From Curtobacterium sp. S6 (GTDB taxonomy: Bacteria > Actinomycetota > Actinomycetes > Actinomycetales > Micrococcaceae), in contig NZ_JHEL01000015.1 of NCBI RefSeq assembly GCF_000710345.2, positions 744,001 to 808,000 of the forward strand: DNA of 64,000 nucleotides, read 5' to 3'. Positions 8,565-20,864 of this stretch are shown here, piece by piece. The notes beneath the pieces are model-generated. The model made no database searches. It was not told the DNA's origin and worked only from the letters and a program-made list of their open reading frames with translations. Both the position numbers and the translations under genes were made by a program. The stretch's first letter is position 1; each line of letters opens with the position of its first letter.

Positions 8565-9356
8565 CTAGTCTTGGCGGAGATACCGGACGGCGTCACGAAT
8601 ATCGCCGTCCTCCACGATTTTTCCGTGTTCCAGCACGACGCCGCGTTCGCAAAGCCGCTTGACCATGTCCAGGTCGTGGCTCACCACGATCAGGGTCTTG
8701 CCACGCTGCGACAGTTCCTTAATCTTCTTGATGCATTTTTTCTGGAAGGGCTCGTCGCCCACGGCCAGAATTTCGTCCACCAGGAAGATCTCCGGGTCGG
8801 TATGCACGGCGACGGCGAACGCGAGGCGCAGGTACATACCGGAGGAATAGAACTTCACCTCGGTATCGATGAACTGTTCGATCTCGGAGAACTCGACGAT
8901 GGAGTCGAAGTTATCGTCGATCTCCTGTTTGGTCATCCCGAGGATCGCCCCGTTCAGATACACGTTGTCTCGTCCGGTCAGGTCCGGGTGGAAACCCGCA
9001 CCGACCTCGATGAGACCGGCGATGCGGCCGCGGGCCAGCAGCTCGCCGGCGTCCGCGTGCATCACGCCGGAGATGAGCTTCAAAAGGGTCGACTTGCCCG
9101 AACCGTTGAGGCCCAGGAGCGCGACCCTCTCCCCCTCGTGGATATCGAGGGAAACTCCGTCCAACGCATTGAATTTCTGGGACAGGTCTCCCTTACGCCC
9201 CTTGATGAGCCAAACGAACGCTTCCTTCATGGAGCGCGTGTGCCTCAGGACGAATCGCTTCACCAAGTTTTCGATTTTGATGACCACCGGTTCCGACGAG
9301 GGAACGTAGGGCGGCATCGGCTTCGAGAGCTCGGGATCGTTATCAAGCCACGACAC
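8565..9356 (-). CDS. wzt: Polysaccharide ABC exporter, ATP-binding subunit (Wzt type)
   Basis: This is the ATPase of a Wzm/Wzt-type exporter that carries undecaprenyl-linked glycans across the membrane. The Walker A is GLNGSGKSTLLK, the signature is FYSSGMYLRLAFA (the SSGM form typical of polysaccharide exporters rather than LSGGQ), and the Walker B is IFLVDEILAVGD followed by the H-loop VVSHD. It has 263 residues and no C-terminal carbohydrate-binding extension. It is the last gene of the glf-glfT2-wzm-wzt operon, 6 nt after wzm, and resembles the mycobacterial galactan exporter ATPase (Rv3781). The substrate is inferred from the operon. Confidence 0.9.
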   Translation of the reverse strand: MSWLDNDPELSKPMPPYVPSSEPVVIKIENLVKRFVLRHTRSMKEAFVWLIKGRKGDLSQKFNALDGVSLDIHEGERVALLGLNGSGKSTLLKLISGVMHADAGELLARGRIAGLIEVGAGFHPDLTGRDNVYLNGAILGMTKQEIDDNFDSIVEFSEIEQFIDTEVKFYSSGMYLRLAFAVAVHTDPEIFLVDEILAVGDEPFQKKCIKKIKELSQRGKTLIVVSHDLDMVKRLCERGVVLEHGKIVEDGDIRDAVRYLRQD

Positions 9357-9362
9357 GATGAA

Positions 9363-10222
9363 TCAGAGCTCCTGTGCGAAGTTGCCTTCGAACTTGCGGA
9401 ACAGCAAGTCACCGATGAAGACAACGATCAGCGAAATAATAATGGCAATCGGGGCCATGTGGGTAATCAGATGGGGCGGCACATGCCATTCCACGTCGAT
9501 GGTCGGGTACCAAAAAGCGTAGTGGAATAGCTCCACAGCAACCGTAATCGGGTTCAAGAAGTAAATCTGGACCAACCAGTCTGGCGCTTTATCTGCGACA
9601 CGTTCCCACGGATACATGATTGGTGATAGCCAAGTCAGCATCATGACCAAAAGATCAACCAGGTTCTCTGAATCTCGGAAAAACACATTTGCCACTCCGA
9701 AGATGAGTCCCAGGCCATAGGCGAAGACGGTAAGTATCGCCATGCCGAGTACCGCGCAGCCCAATTGAATGATATTTGGGTGCCAGCCCACCACAAAGTC
9801 AGCGATCAGCAACACGAGCAGCTGGGGCGCGAAATGAATGAGTCCGACCCAGATGGTGGATACTGAGAACAACTCTCGTGGCAGATATATCTTCTTGATC
9901 AGAGCCCCGTTGCCGACAAAACATCGTGCCCCGTTGCCGAAAGCCTCCCCAAAGAAGTTGATCAAGATAATTCCTGAGAATAAATAAACTGCATAGTTCT
10001 GCAGTCCCTTATTCAGTTCAAGGAAGACGCCCAACGCCAAGTAGAAGACGATGAATTGCACGCCCGGCTTGACATAGGACCACAGGATCCCGAGGACCGA
10101 ACCTCGGTAACGCACCTGAAGTTCCTTGTCGACCAGGAGTCGCAAGAGGAACGTGTGTTTCGGAACGTCCAGCAGGCCCCGACCACGGCCGGGGCGCTGG
10201 AACTCTCGATTAATAATTTCTG

Positions 10223-10226
<4 letters not shown>
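9363..10226 (-). CDS. wzm: Polysaccharide ABC exporter, permease subunit (Wzm type, ABC-2)
   Basis: The 287-residue ABC-2 permease has about six membrane segments, e.g. ILWSYVKPGVQFIVFYLAL, AVYLFSGIILINFFGEAF and a C-terminal IAIIISLIVVFIGDLLF. The amphipathic start LLRLLVDKELQVRYRGS is typical for Wzm/TagG-type permeases and matches the mycobacterial galactan exporter permease. It overlaps the glfT2 stop by 4 nt and precedes wzt by 6 nt, so the three are one transcript. The base composition is odd: several 60-base stretches in the gene are 33-50% GC, against about 60-63% in its neighbours. See findings. Confidence 0.9.
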
Positions 10227-13811
<3,585 letters not shown>

Positions 13812-16800
13812 ATGGACCTTCGCCTTATCGTGATCGATCAAGCAACCCGTACTCGTCACGAGTTGACGCTTTCTGCCCGCCGCGGGACTCCCGGACGGCT
13901 CCTGACCGCCAGTCTGCGGAAGGCGCTGGGACGCGAGGTTGAATTCTTTGTCGGTGTCCGGCCGTTAGACGACTGCCGCTGGGGTCTGGACCCTCTCGCG
14001 GACGGGGCCGTCATAAGCTTCGGCACTCCAACCGACGACGATCACGTTCCCCGGCTCGTCTGCGTCGAAGGTCGCGGCTCCGGAGGTTCATGGCGAATAC
14101 CGCGCGGCATCCACGACGTCGGGCGCGATGCCGACATCGTAAGGCTCGACAACGAGCGTCTTCCCCCGCACGCCGGGAACCTGGTCGCCGGGCCGACGGG
14201 GATGCGTTTCGTCGACCCCGTCGGCAATCTCTCCGCGTCGATATCGCCGGAGACGTCTTGGGAAATCGCGGGCTCGGTGCTCACTATCGCGCAGGATAAC
14301 CCCGATTGCCCGTCGGTGGTTTCCCAAGGAGACATTCCACAGGCGCCGGTCCAGTTGCGACCTCACCTCGCGGGAGCCTCCGCGATCCTCGCGACGTCAC
14401 TCTTGCCCCTGGGCTTAGGAATTCTCATGGCCTGGCTGTGGCACTACTGGCTGATGGCGGTCTTCAGCGTGGGGAGCGCCGCGACGAGCCTGGTCTTCTG
14501 GTTGGCCCGTGGCGGAGGCCCGGCCCACAACCGTCGTCTCCTACGCGACGCGAAAGAGCGCGAGTTGGTCATGATCGATCAGTTCTGCCCGTCACTCGGA
14601 ACCCGTTTGGCACATGCCCATCCGTCGCTACCCGCCGCCGGGAAGGTCGCCAGAACAGAACATGGGCTCCCCACCGATGCCACCGAAGCCGCCCTTCCAT
14701 GGATTCGTTGGGGTCGAGGCTCCCGCCCCCTCCACGTCAAAACGTCGATACAGGCCACCGTTCCCCAGACGGAAAACCTGCCCATCCTGAGTCATCTCAA
14801 GTATCCGCACGTCATTGTGGTGGCCAAGGCGGGCCGCGCTGACGGGCTCGATATTCTCCGTGGCCACCTCGCGGTGGCGAAGATCCCCTACACGTGGCTT
14901 ACCTGTGGGCAGGATTGCGCAACATGCCGAATCGTTCTCGCTCGTATCGGCCCGGGCGTTTCGCACGGTCTCACGCAGGGGCCTCCCCTACGGCTGGCGT
15001 GCTCGGAAAGAAGCGTAGACAGGGAAGCGAGCCCCCACGTGATCGTCACCCGGGAAGAGCGAGTTCGTCACCCGTCGCCCGGGTGGAGCGGCGTTCTCGT
15101 GAAACCCGCCCGCCAGGGGCTCGAACTTTCCGCTGTGGGAGACGCGGAAGGGGCCCTGCTGGGAGCCGCCGGCGATGACCGGCAGTTCTGCGCTCGGCCG
15201 GATATTCCGGACCGAGAGCTCCTCGAGGCGTTGTCCTCGATGAATCCTCAGGCCGGTTCAGCCCCACGCGAGAGCCCACGACTTTCCGCCCGTGAAGAGC
15301 TGACCGCGGAGGAAATGCCCGCTCGATGGGCGAGGAATGCGAAGGACCCCCGGTTGTTCGTCGATGTGGGAGCCCATCCGACCGCCCATGACGATATCCG
15401 CGTCGACATGAATGCTCACGGCCCTCACGCTCTCGTCGCGGGGACCACCGGTTCCGGTAAGTCGGAGCTTCTGCGGGGCATCCTCTACCGGCTGGCCCTC
15501 TCATATCCGCCAGAGCGTCTCGGGATGGTCCTCATCGATTTCAAAGGCGGAGCCGGCTTCGGTCCCGCGGTTCACCTGCCGCACGTCCACTCCTGCGTGA
15601 CGGACCTCGATGGCTCGGCGATCGTTCGTGCCCTGTCTTATCTGGAAGCCGAGATATCTCGTCGCGAGGCGCTCTTGGACCAGGCCGAGTTCACCTCGTG
15701 GAAGGACTATTTCTTTTCCCCATCGTTGCCCGAAGTGCGGCCTGACATGCCGGAAATCGTGATCGTCGTCGACGAATTTCGTCATTTGGTCGATACCCAC
15801 CCGACCGCGCTCCTTCGACTTCTCCGTGTCGCGGCCGCGGGACGGTCCCTGGGGCTGCATCTCATCCTCTCAACACAGAGACCACAGGGAGCGGTTTCGC
15901 AGGACATCCGGGCCAATACGTCCATCGACATCTGCCTACGGGTCACGCGCGACCAAGATTCGATAGACCTCTTGGGAACGTCACAGGCCGCCCGAATTCC
16001 CAGCACCACGCCGGGCCGCGGATTCGTGAGATTCGACGGCACCACCCGCGAGTTTCAGTCCGTGCTGGTGGACCGTATTCCGACCCCGCCTCCCCTGGTC
16101 CCGTCCGAACCGCCGGCACCAACGGGGCTTCCGAGCTCACGCGAAGAGGCCGAAAGACTTCTGACGCGTGAGACGAAGGAACTGGCGCACCGGGCGGGAC
16201 CCCGAGACGGCCGCGGCGCTCCCGTCATTCCTGCCCCGTTGCCGACCCCGGACATCGGTGTGTGGAAAGCCGGCGCCGAACGGTACTCCGAAGGGCCGCA
16301 CGAGGGCAGGCTTCTCCTGGGCCCGGCGGAAAACCCCTGTCAGGCCTGGCAGGGGATGCTTTCTTGGGAACCTAGGGCACAGGGAGGGCTCGCCTTCACC
16401 GCACCTGCTCCCACCCAATCAAGATTTCTCGCGGCGCTCTTTGCGGGCGCGCTGACCCGAGAAATACCGATTTATCTGTGCATCTTCGACCGCACGATCT
16501 ACCAGCACGTGCCCAGCTGGAGGGCCCGAGGATTGGACGTCCGCGCCCTCGGGACACCATCGTCCTTCACTTTCGCCGTGGAAATTCTCCGCCTCCTGCC
16601 CCTGCAAGCAGGTACGGGCAGGGGCCCGCGTCCGATAGTGGCGTTCCAGGGGCTCGATCGGTGGATCGACGAGTCGATGCGACGAGGAGTTGACCTCATA
16701 CCCGCCTTGGAAGAGCTCTTCTCCGCGCTAGGGAAGAGCTGGTTCCTGGCCGCGCTTTCCACCACCGCATTGCCGCAGCGCCTCGCCGGAATGATCCACA

Positions 16801-17702
16801 ATCAGCTGGAAATGTCCGGCTCCGCGCCGACCGGCATTCGCTCGTCGCCGACCATCGACACCATGGAGGGCCTGAGCGGATTGTGCCGCGTCGACGGGCC
16901 CATCGCGAACGGCCGGGCGCCGGTCGGATTGTCGCTTCCACACGCCGACTCGCTCACGGAGTTTCCTCGTGCCCTGCCCCTGGGCCAGGACCCGGAAGGT
17001 AGGCACCACGCGCTCGGTGACCGCTCATGGCCGGTTTTCAAGGACTTGCCCGAAGAACTGCACTGGCCCGGGGAACCCGCCACCCGAATCGCGGAACGCG
17101 TACGGCCCGCACATCTGAAGAGCACCTGCACCCGCGACGCCAACTGCGGCTCCATCACCGTCGGGGTGGCCGCCCCGTGGGGCAAAGAATGCGAACTGCC
17201 ATGGCGCCGAGGAGACGTCATCGGGGCCGTGATCAACGGACCGGACGCGCAAGGACAGTTCGTCGAGGTGATAACCGCTTTTCACGACGCCGACGAACTG
17301 AACATCTATTCCCCAGTACGAGGTGTCAGTGCGCCGCGCAGGCACCGGAGCGCCTCTCCGTCCGGAATGGCGGGCGTCCGGATAGCCGTCATCACGGATT
17401 TCGCCGAGTGGGATGTCGCTTTGCAGGAGCCCCTCAGGGCCATCGCGGCGGCCCATGAGGCCACCATCGTCCTGGTAGCCTCATCGACTTTGGTCCTACC
17501 GCAGTGGTGGACGGCCAGAATGAACGAGGCGTCCTGCGCCGTGGTTCTCGGACCGGGGCCTTTGCGCCTACCTTTCGACCGCCCCGAGACAACGCCCGGC
17601 GATCCCATGGGACGCCGACGCGACGAGGGGGTCCTTCTGGCCAATGGCGCGAGTCACCGCTTCAAGCTACCCAAAGTCACGAGCACCGAATCCCGCCATT
17701 GA
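13812..17702 (+). CDS. FHA/FtsK-SpoIIIE domain ATPase, EssC/EccC-like, orphan
   Basis: The 1296-residue protein has a short N-terminal fold, a degenerate FHA-like domain (about 85-165, with DVGRDAD and a conserved His in LPPHAGN), two adjacent membrane segments (about 187-232) and then cytoplasmic ATPase domains. The first is a full FtsK/SpoIIIE domain: Walker A GTTGSGKS at 544-551, DFKGGAGFG, and Walker B IVIVVDEF with Asp654-Glu655. A second, around 840-1010, is degenerate: TAPAPTQSR (863-871) stands where the P-loop should be, and the Walker B position reads IVAFQGLD. This plan is that of EssC/EccC motors of type VII secretion, but no WXG100, EccB, EccD or EsaA-like gene is in the window. 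No ribosome binding site is clear; ATG 13812 is the first plausible start. Confidence 0.82.
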   Translation: MDLRLIVIDQATRTRHELTLSARRGTPGRLLTASLRKALGREVEFFVGVRPLDDCRWGLDPLADGAVISFGTPTDDDHVPRLVCVEGRGSGGSWRIPRGIHDVGRDADIVRLDNERLPPHAGNLVAGPTGMRFVDPVGNLSASISPETSWEIAGSVLTIAQDNPDCPSVVSQGDIPQAPVQLRPHLAGASAILATSLLPLGLGILMAWLWHYWLMAVFSVGSAATSLVFWLARGGGPAHNRRLLRDAKERELVMIDQFCPSLGTRLAHAHPSLPAAGKVARTEHGLPTDATEAALPWIRWGRGSRPLHVKTSIQATVPQTENLPILSHLKYPHVIVVAKAGRADGLDILRGHLAVAKIPYTWLTCGQDCATCRIVLARIGPGVSHGLTQGPPLRLACSERSVDREASPHVIVTREERVRHPSPGWSGVLVKPARQGLELSAVGDAEGALLGAAGDDRQFCARPDIPDRELLEALSSMNPQAGSAPRESPRLSAREELTAEEMPARWARNAKDPRLFVDVGAHPTAHDDIRVDMNAHGPHALVAGTTGSGKSELLRGILYRLALSYPPERLGMVLIDFKGGAGFGPAVHLPHVHSCVTDLDGSAIVRALSYLEAEISRREALLDQAEFTSWKDYFFSPSLPEVRPDMPEIVIVVDEFRHLVDTHPTALLRLLRVAAAGRSLGLHLILSTQRPQGAVSQDIRANTSIDICLRVTRDQDSIDLLGTSQAARIPSTTPGRGFVRFDGTTREFQSVLVDRIPTPPPLVPSEPPAPTGLPSSREEAERLLTRETKELAHRAGPRDGRGAPVIPAPLPTPDIGVWKAGAERYSEGPHEGRLLLGPAENPCQAWQGMLSWEPRAQGGLAFTAPAPTQSRFLAALFAGALTREIPIYLCIFDRTIYQHVPSWRARGLDVRALGTPSSFTFAVEILRLLPLQAGTGRGPRPIVAFQGLDRWIDESMRRGVDLIPALEELFSALGKSWFLAALSTTALPQRLAGMIHNQLEMSGSAPTGIRSSPTIDTMEGLSGLCRVDGPIANGRAPVGLSLPHADSLTEFPRALPLGQDPEGRHHALGDRSWPVFKDLPEELHWPGEPATRIAERVRPAHLKSTCTRDANCGSITVGVAAPWGKECELPWRRGDVIGAVINGPDAQGQFVEVITAFHDADELNIYSPVRGVSAPRRHRSASPSGMAGVRIAVITDFAEWDVALQEPLRAIAAAHEATIVLVASSTLVLPQWWTARMNEASCAVVLGPGPLRLPFDRPETTPGDPMGRRRDEGVLLANGASHRFKLPKVTSTESRH

Positions 17703-17753
17703 CGGCCCCGGGGATCGCTTCGTCCCGACCACGGCCCTCACCGAGCCGGGCGC

Positions 17754-18206
17754 TCAGCCTGCGTCTCGCGCCGGGAGGTCGTTGGCGCGCAGAAGATGAC
17801 GTTGAACAGGATTGCTAAAGAGCAACAACGCGACCAGCGCGCCGTAGAGGATCGGCCACGGGGCCAGCCCCCAGCCCCATTCACCGGCGAGCTGGACCGA
17901 AATCACCACCAGAAATATTTGCGACAGGAGGATCAGGGCCCTGGGCCAGAGACTTCCCCTGAGCAGGCCACGCGCCGCCCCCAGCAACCACACGCCGTAC
18001 GCGATGTAGAGCAGGGACATGATCATGATGGCCGCGACGGGCATCGCGTGCTCGTCGACGAATGCTGCCACCGTTTGGAATACGCCTGTCACGGCGAGCG
18101 CCAGGCCCTCCACAGCGACGAGGCCGGCCAAGATCTTGACGGAACGCGAGGGACGCGAAAGGGAGCGAGGGGAAACGGGGTCTTCGGCGGCTCGCTGATC
18201 AGTCAT
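17754..18206 (-). CDS. Four-helix integral membrane protein (Rv3217c-like)
   Basis: The predicted 150-residue protein starts MTDQRAAEDP and has four membrane segments: VKILAGLVAVEGLALAVTG, VAAIMIMSLLYIAYGVWLLG, a stretch around ALILLSQIFLVVISVQLA and GLAPWPILYGALVALLLF, with a short charged tail. Position next to whiB1 and pdtaS matches the small membrane protein Rv3217c of Mycobacterium tuberculosis. Function is unknown. The ATG at 18206 is chosen over the upstream extension because TACACT at 18213-18218 would start a leaderless mRNA there. It converges on the FtsK-like gene with 51 nt between. Confidence 0.8.
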   Translation of the reverse strand: MTDQRAAEDPVSPRSLSRPSRSVKILAGLVAVEGLALAVTGVFQTVAAFVDEHAMPVAAIMIMSLLYIAYGVWLLGAARGLLRGSLWPRALILLSQIFLVVISVQLAGEWGWGLAPWPILYGALVALLLFSNPVQRHLLRANDLPARDAG

Positions 18207-18212
18207 GTGGCC

Positions 18213-18218
18213 AGTGTA
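18213..18218 (-). promoter_or_regulatory. -10 box of a probable leaderless transcript (Rv3217c-like gene)
   Basis: TACACT on the minus strand ends 6 nt before the ATG at 18206. Confidence 0.5.
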
Positions 18219-18314
18219 TATAAGGCTTCGGGGCTTCCGGGCGGCGACCTCCCTCAAAGGCGGTCCCTCGGGCACCGCGGAGGCTGTCAAGCATCTCTGC
18301 ATGTGACATAAAAC

Positions 18315-18343
18315 ATGACGTGGAGGCCAACTGGCGCTACAAT
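18315..18343 (+). promoter_or_regulatory. Promoter of whiB1
   Basis: The -35 ATGACG (18315-18320, four of six matches to TTGACA) and the -10 TACAAT (18338-18343) are 17 nt apart. Transcription would start near 18350 and give a leader of about 145 nt. A TGTGA half-site at 18302-18306 is centred where a class II CRP-type activator could bind, but the second half-site is poor. Confidence 0.6.
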
Positions 18344-18394
18344 CCCCCTTGTTCACGAGAAGTTTACGTGGGAACCTTTTAACAGTTCTCAAGA

Positions 18395-18418
18395 AGCCCC
18401 CGCATTTGGGGGCTCTTT
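18395..18418 (+). terminator. Intrinsic terminator inside the whiB1 leader (possible attenuator)
   Basis: AGCCCCC (18395-18401) pairs with GGGGGCT (18408-18414) around GCATTT and is followed by CTTTATTTG. It lies between the whiB1 promoter and the whiB1 start 80 nt further on, so it would stop most transcripts unless bypassed. A second possible hairpin just upstream pairs GAGAAGTT with AACAGTTCTC. Confidence 0.7.
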
Positions 18419-18494
18419 ATTTGTATTACCCACAATTTCGATCCCTCGGATCGAGCATCGTGGGCTTCACATGTGAAACAAGGAGCGTGCATCG

Positions 18495-18743
18495 ATGGAT
18501 TGGCGCAGTCGCGCAGCCTGTCTCGAAAAGGACCCAGAACTTTTCTTCCCGGTGGGGAACACCGGTCCGGCACTCCTTCAAATTGAAGAGGCGAAAGCCG
18601 TCTGCCGCAGTTGCACCGTCATGGACACCTGCTTGCAGTGGGCCATGGAAACCGGCCAGGACTCAGGCGTATGGGGCGGAATGAGCGAGGACGAACGTCG
18701 CGCTCTCAAGCGACGCGCAGCCCGCGCTCGCCGCGCCTCATAG
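18495..18743 (+). CDS. whiB1: WhiB-family iron-sulfur transcription regulator (WhiB1/WblE type)
   Basis: WhiB1 holds a 4Fe-4S cluster, binds the primary sigma factor and regulates transcription. The 82 residues start MDWRSRAACLEKDPELFF and contain the four cluster cysteines (C9, C37, C40, C46, the CxxCxxxxxC set), the turn GVWGGM and the basic C-terminal RRALKRRAARARR that contacts DNA. Close similarity to mycobacterial WhiB1, including DPELFFPVGN and TGQDSGVWGGMSEDERRAL, and the adjacency to pdtaS support the assignment. AAGGAG lies nine bases before the ATG. The long leader has a terminator, a second hairpin and a palindrome, so expression may be controlled after initiation. Confidence 0.95.
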   Translation: MDWRSRAACLEKDPELFFPVGNTGPALLQIEEAKAVCRSCTVMDTCLQWAMETGQDSGVWGGMSEDERRALKRRAARARRAS

Positions 18744-18760
18744 GTTCCTGGAGGACCAGT

Positions 18761-18811
18761 ACCGCCGCCTTCACCGTGGATTTCATATCCCCTTGAAGGC
18801 GGCGGTTTTTC
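18761..18811 (+). terminator. Terminator of whiB1
   Basis: ACCGCCGCCTTCA (18761-18773) pairs exactly with TGAAGGCGGCGGT (18794-18806) and is followed by a run of T (18806-18810). It is the clearest intrinsic terminator in the window and separates whiB1 from the converging pdtaS. Confidence 0.92.
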
Positions 18812-18873
18812 TGTCTCGTGGGCCCCGCGGCGGGTCGACCTTCCACGCGCGACGAGTCGGGGCGACGACGTCG

Positions 18874-20451
18874 TCAGTTACGCTCGGCCGATCCGTCAGG
18901 AATCTTTGCCGTGATGACGACCTCGGTCCCTCCTCCCGCACGCGGCCTCCAGACGATAGAGCCCTTCAGCTCGCTGGCCACGAGAGTTCGCACAATCTGC
19001 ATTCCCAAACCCTCGCCATCCGAGGGCGGGCGGTACGCCGAGACCCCGGATTCTTCGATGTAGCTGTCTCCCATCCCGATGCCGTCGTCGCCGATCGTGA
19101 CGACGAGCTCCGGCCCTGCCTCGGCGTCTTCCCGACGCCCGTCGAGGCTCACGGTTCCGGAATTCCCATCCAGCCCGTGCTCGACGGCGTTGGCAACGAT
19201 TTCGTTGATGATCAGCGCCAGAGGCGTGGCCAATTCGCTCGGCAGCTTTCCGAATCCCCCCGTCATCGAGGTCGACACGGCCTGCCCCGGCGAGGCGACC
19301 TCCGCCGCCAGGTGAAATTGCCGATTGATGAGGTCGTCGAAATCGACACTCTGCGTGAGTCCTTGCGATAGTGCTTCATGCACCATGGCGATCGTGGCCA
19401 CACGCCTCATGGCCTGCTCCAGACCCTGTTTTCCTTCGCGCGAAGTCATTCTGCGAGCTTGTAGCCGTAGAAGGGCCGAGACCGTTTGGAGGTTATTCTT
19501 CACGCGGTGGTGGATCTCGCGAATCGTCGCGTCCTTGGTCATGAGCTCAAGTTCACGACGGCGGAGTTCCGTGACGTCGCGGCAAAGCAACAATGCCCCG
19601 AATCGTTCCTCCCCCCTCCTGGTCTGACGTCGTAGGGGCACCGCGCGGAAGGTGACGCTGACCCGATCGGTTCCGACCTCGCCGCGCCATGGCATCCGCC
19701 CCGTCAGCACAAGGGGCAACGTCTCGTCAGCTTTCTCGGCGATGGGCAACAGATCCCGGGTGAGGTCCGCCAGGGACCTTCCGGTCAGGGCGTCGGCGAA
19801 ACCGAGACGTCGATACACCGACACCGCGTTGGGGCTGGCAAAAGTCACGCGCCCCTCAGCATCGAGCCTGATCACGCCGTCGCTGACACGCGGGTTGCCC
19901 CGGGACGTCTCGCTGGAGGCACTGAAATCCGGCCAAGCGCCGCGTGCCACCATGCTCAGTATTTCCCGGGCCGTCTCGCGAAATACGGTATCCAGCCGAC
20001 CCTGCATTCGCCCGGACTGTTCGCCATGGTGCAAGGACAGGACCGCGATGGTCCGCCCGTTTCGGACGAGAGGATAGAGAACCACCCTCATGGCCGATTC
20101 GGCGTTCCAATCGACGTGATCCAAAAATTGCGTGGCCTGCTCGTACCAGCACAGGTGAGCGGCGGTTTGGACCTGAGAACTCAGGCGAAGACCCACCATG
20201 TCTCGATGAAACACCGTTTGTGCGGTCGAGGGTCGAACGTGCGCCATTCCCAGAAAACCCGTGTTGGCTGCTGGGCCGCCCTGGGCGCGTCCGCTGGTGT
20301 CACCCGAACGGAAATCCTCTGGAAACCACAGGACCAAGTCCCCTTGGGCAAGATCGGCAATCAGCTGCCAGTCCCCCACGAGGAGATGGAGCCATTCGGA
20401 ATCGCCCGGCCCGAATTCACCGGTCTTCAACAGAGGTTCAGCGAGCGTCAT
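18874..20451 (-). CDS. pdtaS: Sensor histidine kinase PdtaS
   Basis: PdtaS is a soluble histidine kinase whose mycobacterial partner is the RNA-binding antiterminator PdtaR. The 525 residues read as a GAF domain (about 15-165), a PAS domain (about 190-295), a HisKA_2-type phosphoacceptor helix with REIHHRVKNNLQTVSALL (His314/His315) and a C-terminal HATPase with NEIVANAVEHG and GDDGIGMG. There are no membrane segments. ATG 20451 is preferred because AAGGA lies five bases upstream and a TAAACT box 36 nt upstream; the longer open frame to 20832 adds no family sequence. No pdtaR is in the window, as in mycobacteria, where the pair is unlinked. Confidence 0.93.
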   Translation of the reverse strand: MTLAEPLLKTGEFGPGDSEWLHLLVGDWQLIADLAQGDLVLWFPEDFRSGDTSGRAQGGPAANTGFLGMAHVRPSTAQTVFHRDMVGLRLSSQVQTAAHLCWYEQATQFLDHVDWNAESAMRVVLYPLVRNGRTIAVLSLHHGEQSGRMQGRLDTVFRETAREILSMVARGAWPDFSASSETSRGNPRVSDGVIRLDAEGRVTFASPNAVSVYRRLGFADALTGRSLADLTRDLLPIAEKADETLPLVLTGRMPWRGEVGTDRVSVTFRAVPLRRQTRRGEERFGALLLCRDVTELRRRELELMTKDATIREIHHRVKNNLQTVSALLRLQARRMTSREGKQGLEQAMRRVATIAMVHEALSQGLTQSVDFDDLINRQFHLAAEVASPGQAVSTSMTGGFGKLPSELATPLALIINEIVANAVEHGLDGNSGTVSLDGRREDAEAGPELVVTIGDDGIGMGDSYIEESGVSAYRPPSDGEGLGMQIVRTLVASELKGSIVWRPRAGGGTEVVITAKIPDGSAERN

Positions 20452-20486
20452 GTCATCCTTGCCGGTAGGAACGTTGTCACCCCACC

Positions 20487-20492
20487 AGTTTA
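20487..20492 (-). promoter_or_regulatory. Possible -10 box of pdtaS
   Basis: TAAACT on the minus strand would start transcription near 20480, leaving about 29 nt before the ATG at 20451 with AAGGA as ribosome binding site. Confidence 0.4.
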
Positions 20493-20786
20493 GATGCGAT
20501 ATCGGCCGGGGCCGACCGCCCTCCCCCGCAGCTAGTCGCCGGGGTCGAAGGCACGGGACTCTTCCAGACGGCTCCCGCTGGATTTTCGGCCGCACGCCGA
20601 CATACCTGTCGGGCGGCCCGGCCGGTGAAGGCCCTAACCGGACGAGCATGGAGCGGCTGACTGCCGGACCGGTAGCCCCCACGGACCCGTCGTTCGTCAC
20701 CATCGCATGCGCCAAGAACGCCACTCCCCTTCCGCGGTCCCCGTCGTCAACGTCAGGAATCATAGCCCCACCAGCGCCCCCTCGGA

Positions 20787-20815
20787 TTGTGCCTGTGGAA
20801 AACCCGAGATATATA
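20787..20815 (+). promoter_or_regulatory. Possible promoter of the BldC-like gene
   Basis: TTGTGC (20787-20792) and TATATA (20810-20815) are spaced by 17 nt. The -35 is weak and a DnaA-box-like TGTGGAAAA lies in the spacer. Confidence 0.35.
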
Positions 20816-20864
20816 CGGGATAAGGCCAGCAACCACCAGAATCAGCCCCGAAGGGATGTGCCCC

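Larger units (their letters stand above)
20452..20855. other. Intergenic region between pdtaS and the BldC-like gene
   Basis: About 400 nt with divergent flanking genes. It contains the TAAACT -10 for pdtaS and, near its right end, a TATATA box (20810-20815) with TTGTGC 17 nt upstream that could serve the HTH gene. TGTGGAAAA at 20794-20802 resembles a DnaA box. I see no coding or RNA feature in the middle part. Confidence 0.45.

Noticed and set aside
18349-18684. A TTG-started 111-residue frame beginning at the whiB1 transcription start
   Set aside because: It overlaps whiB1 in another frame, lacks any motif and would have to read through the leader terminator.
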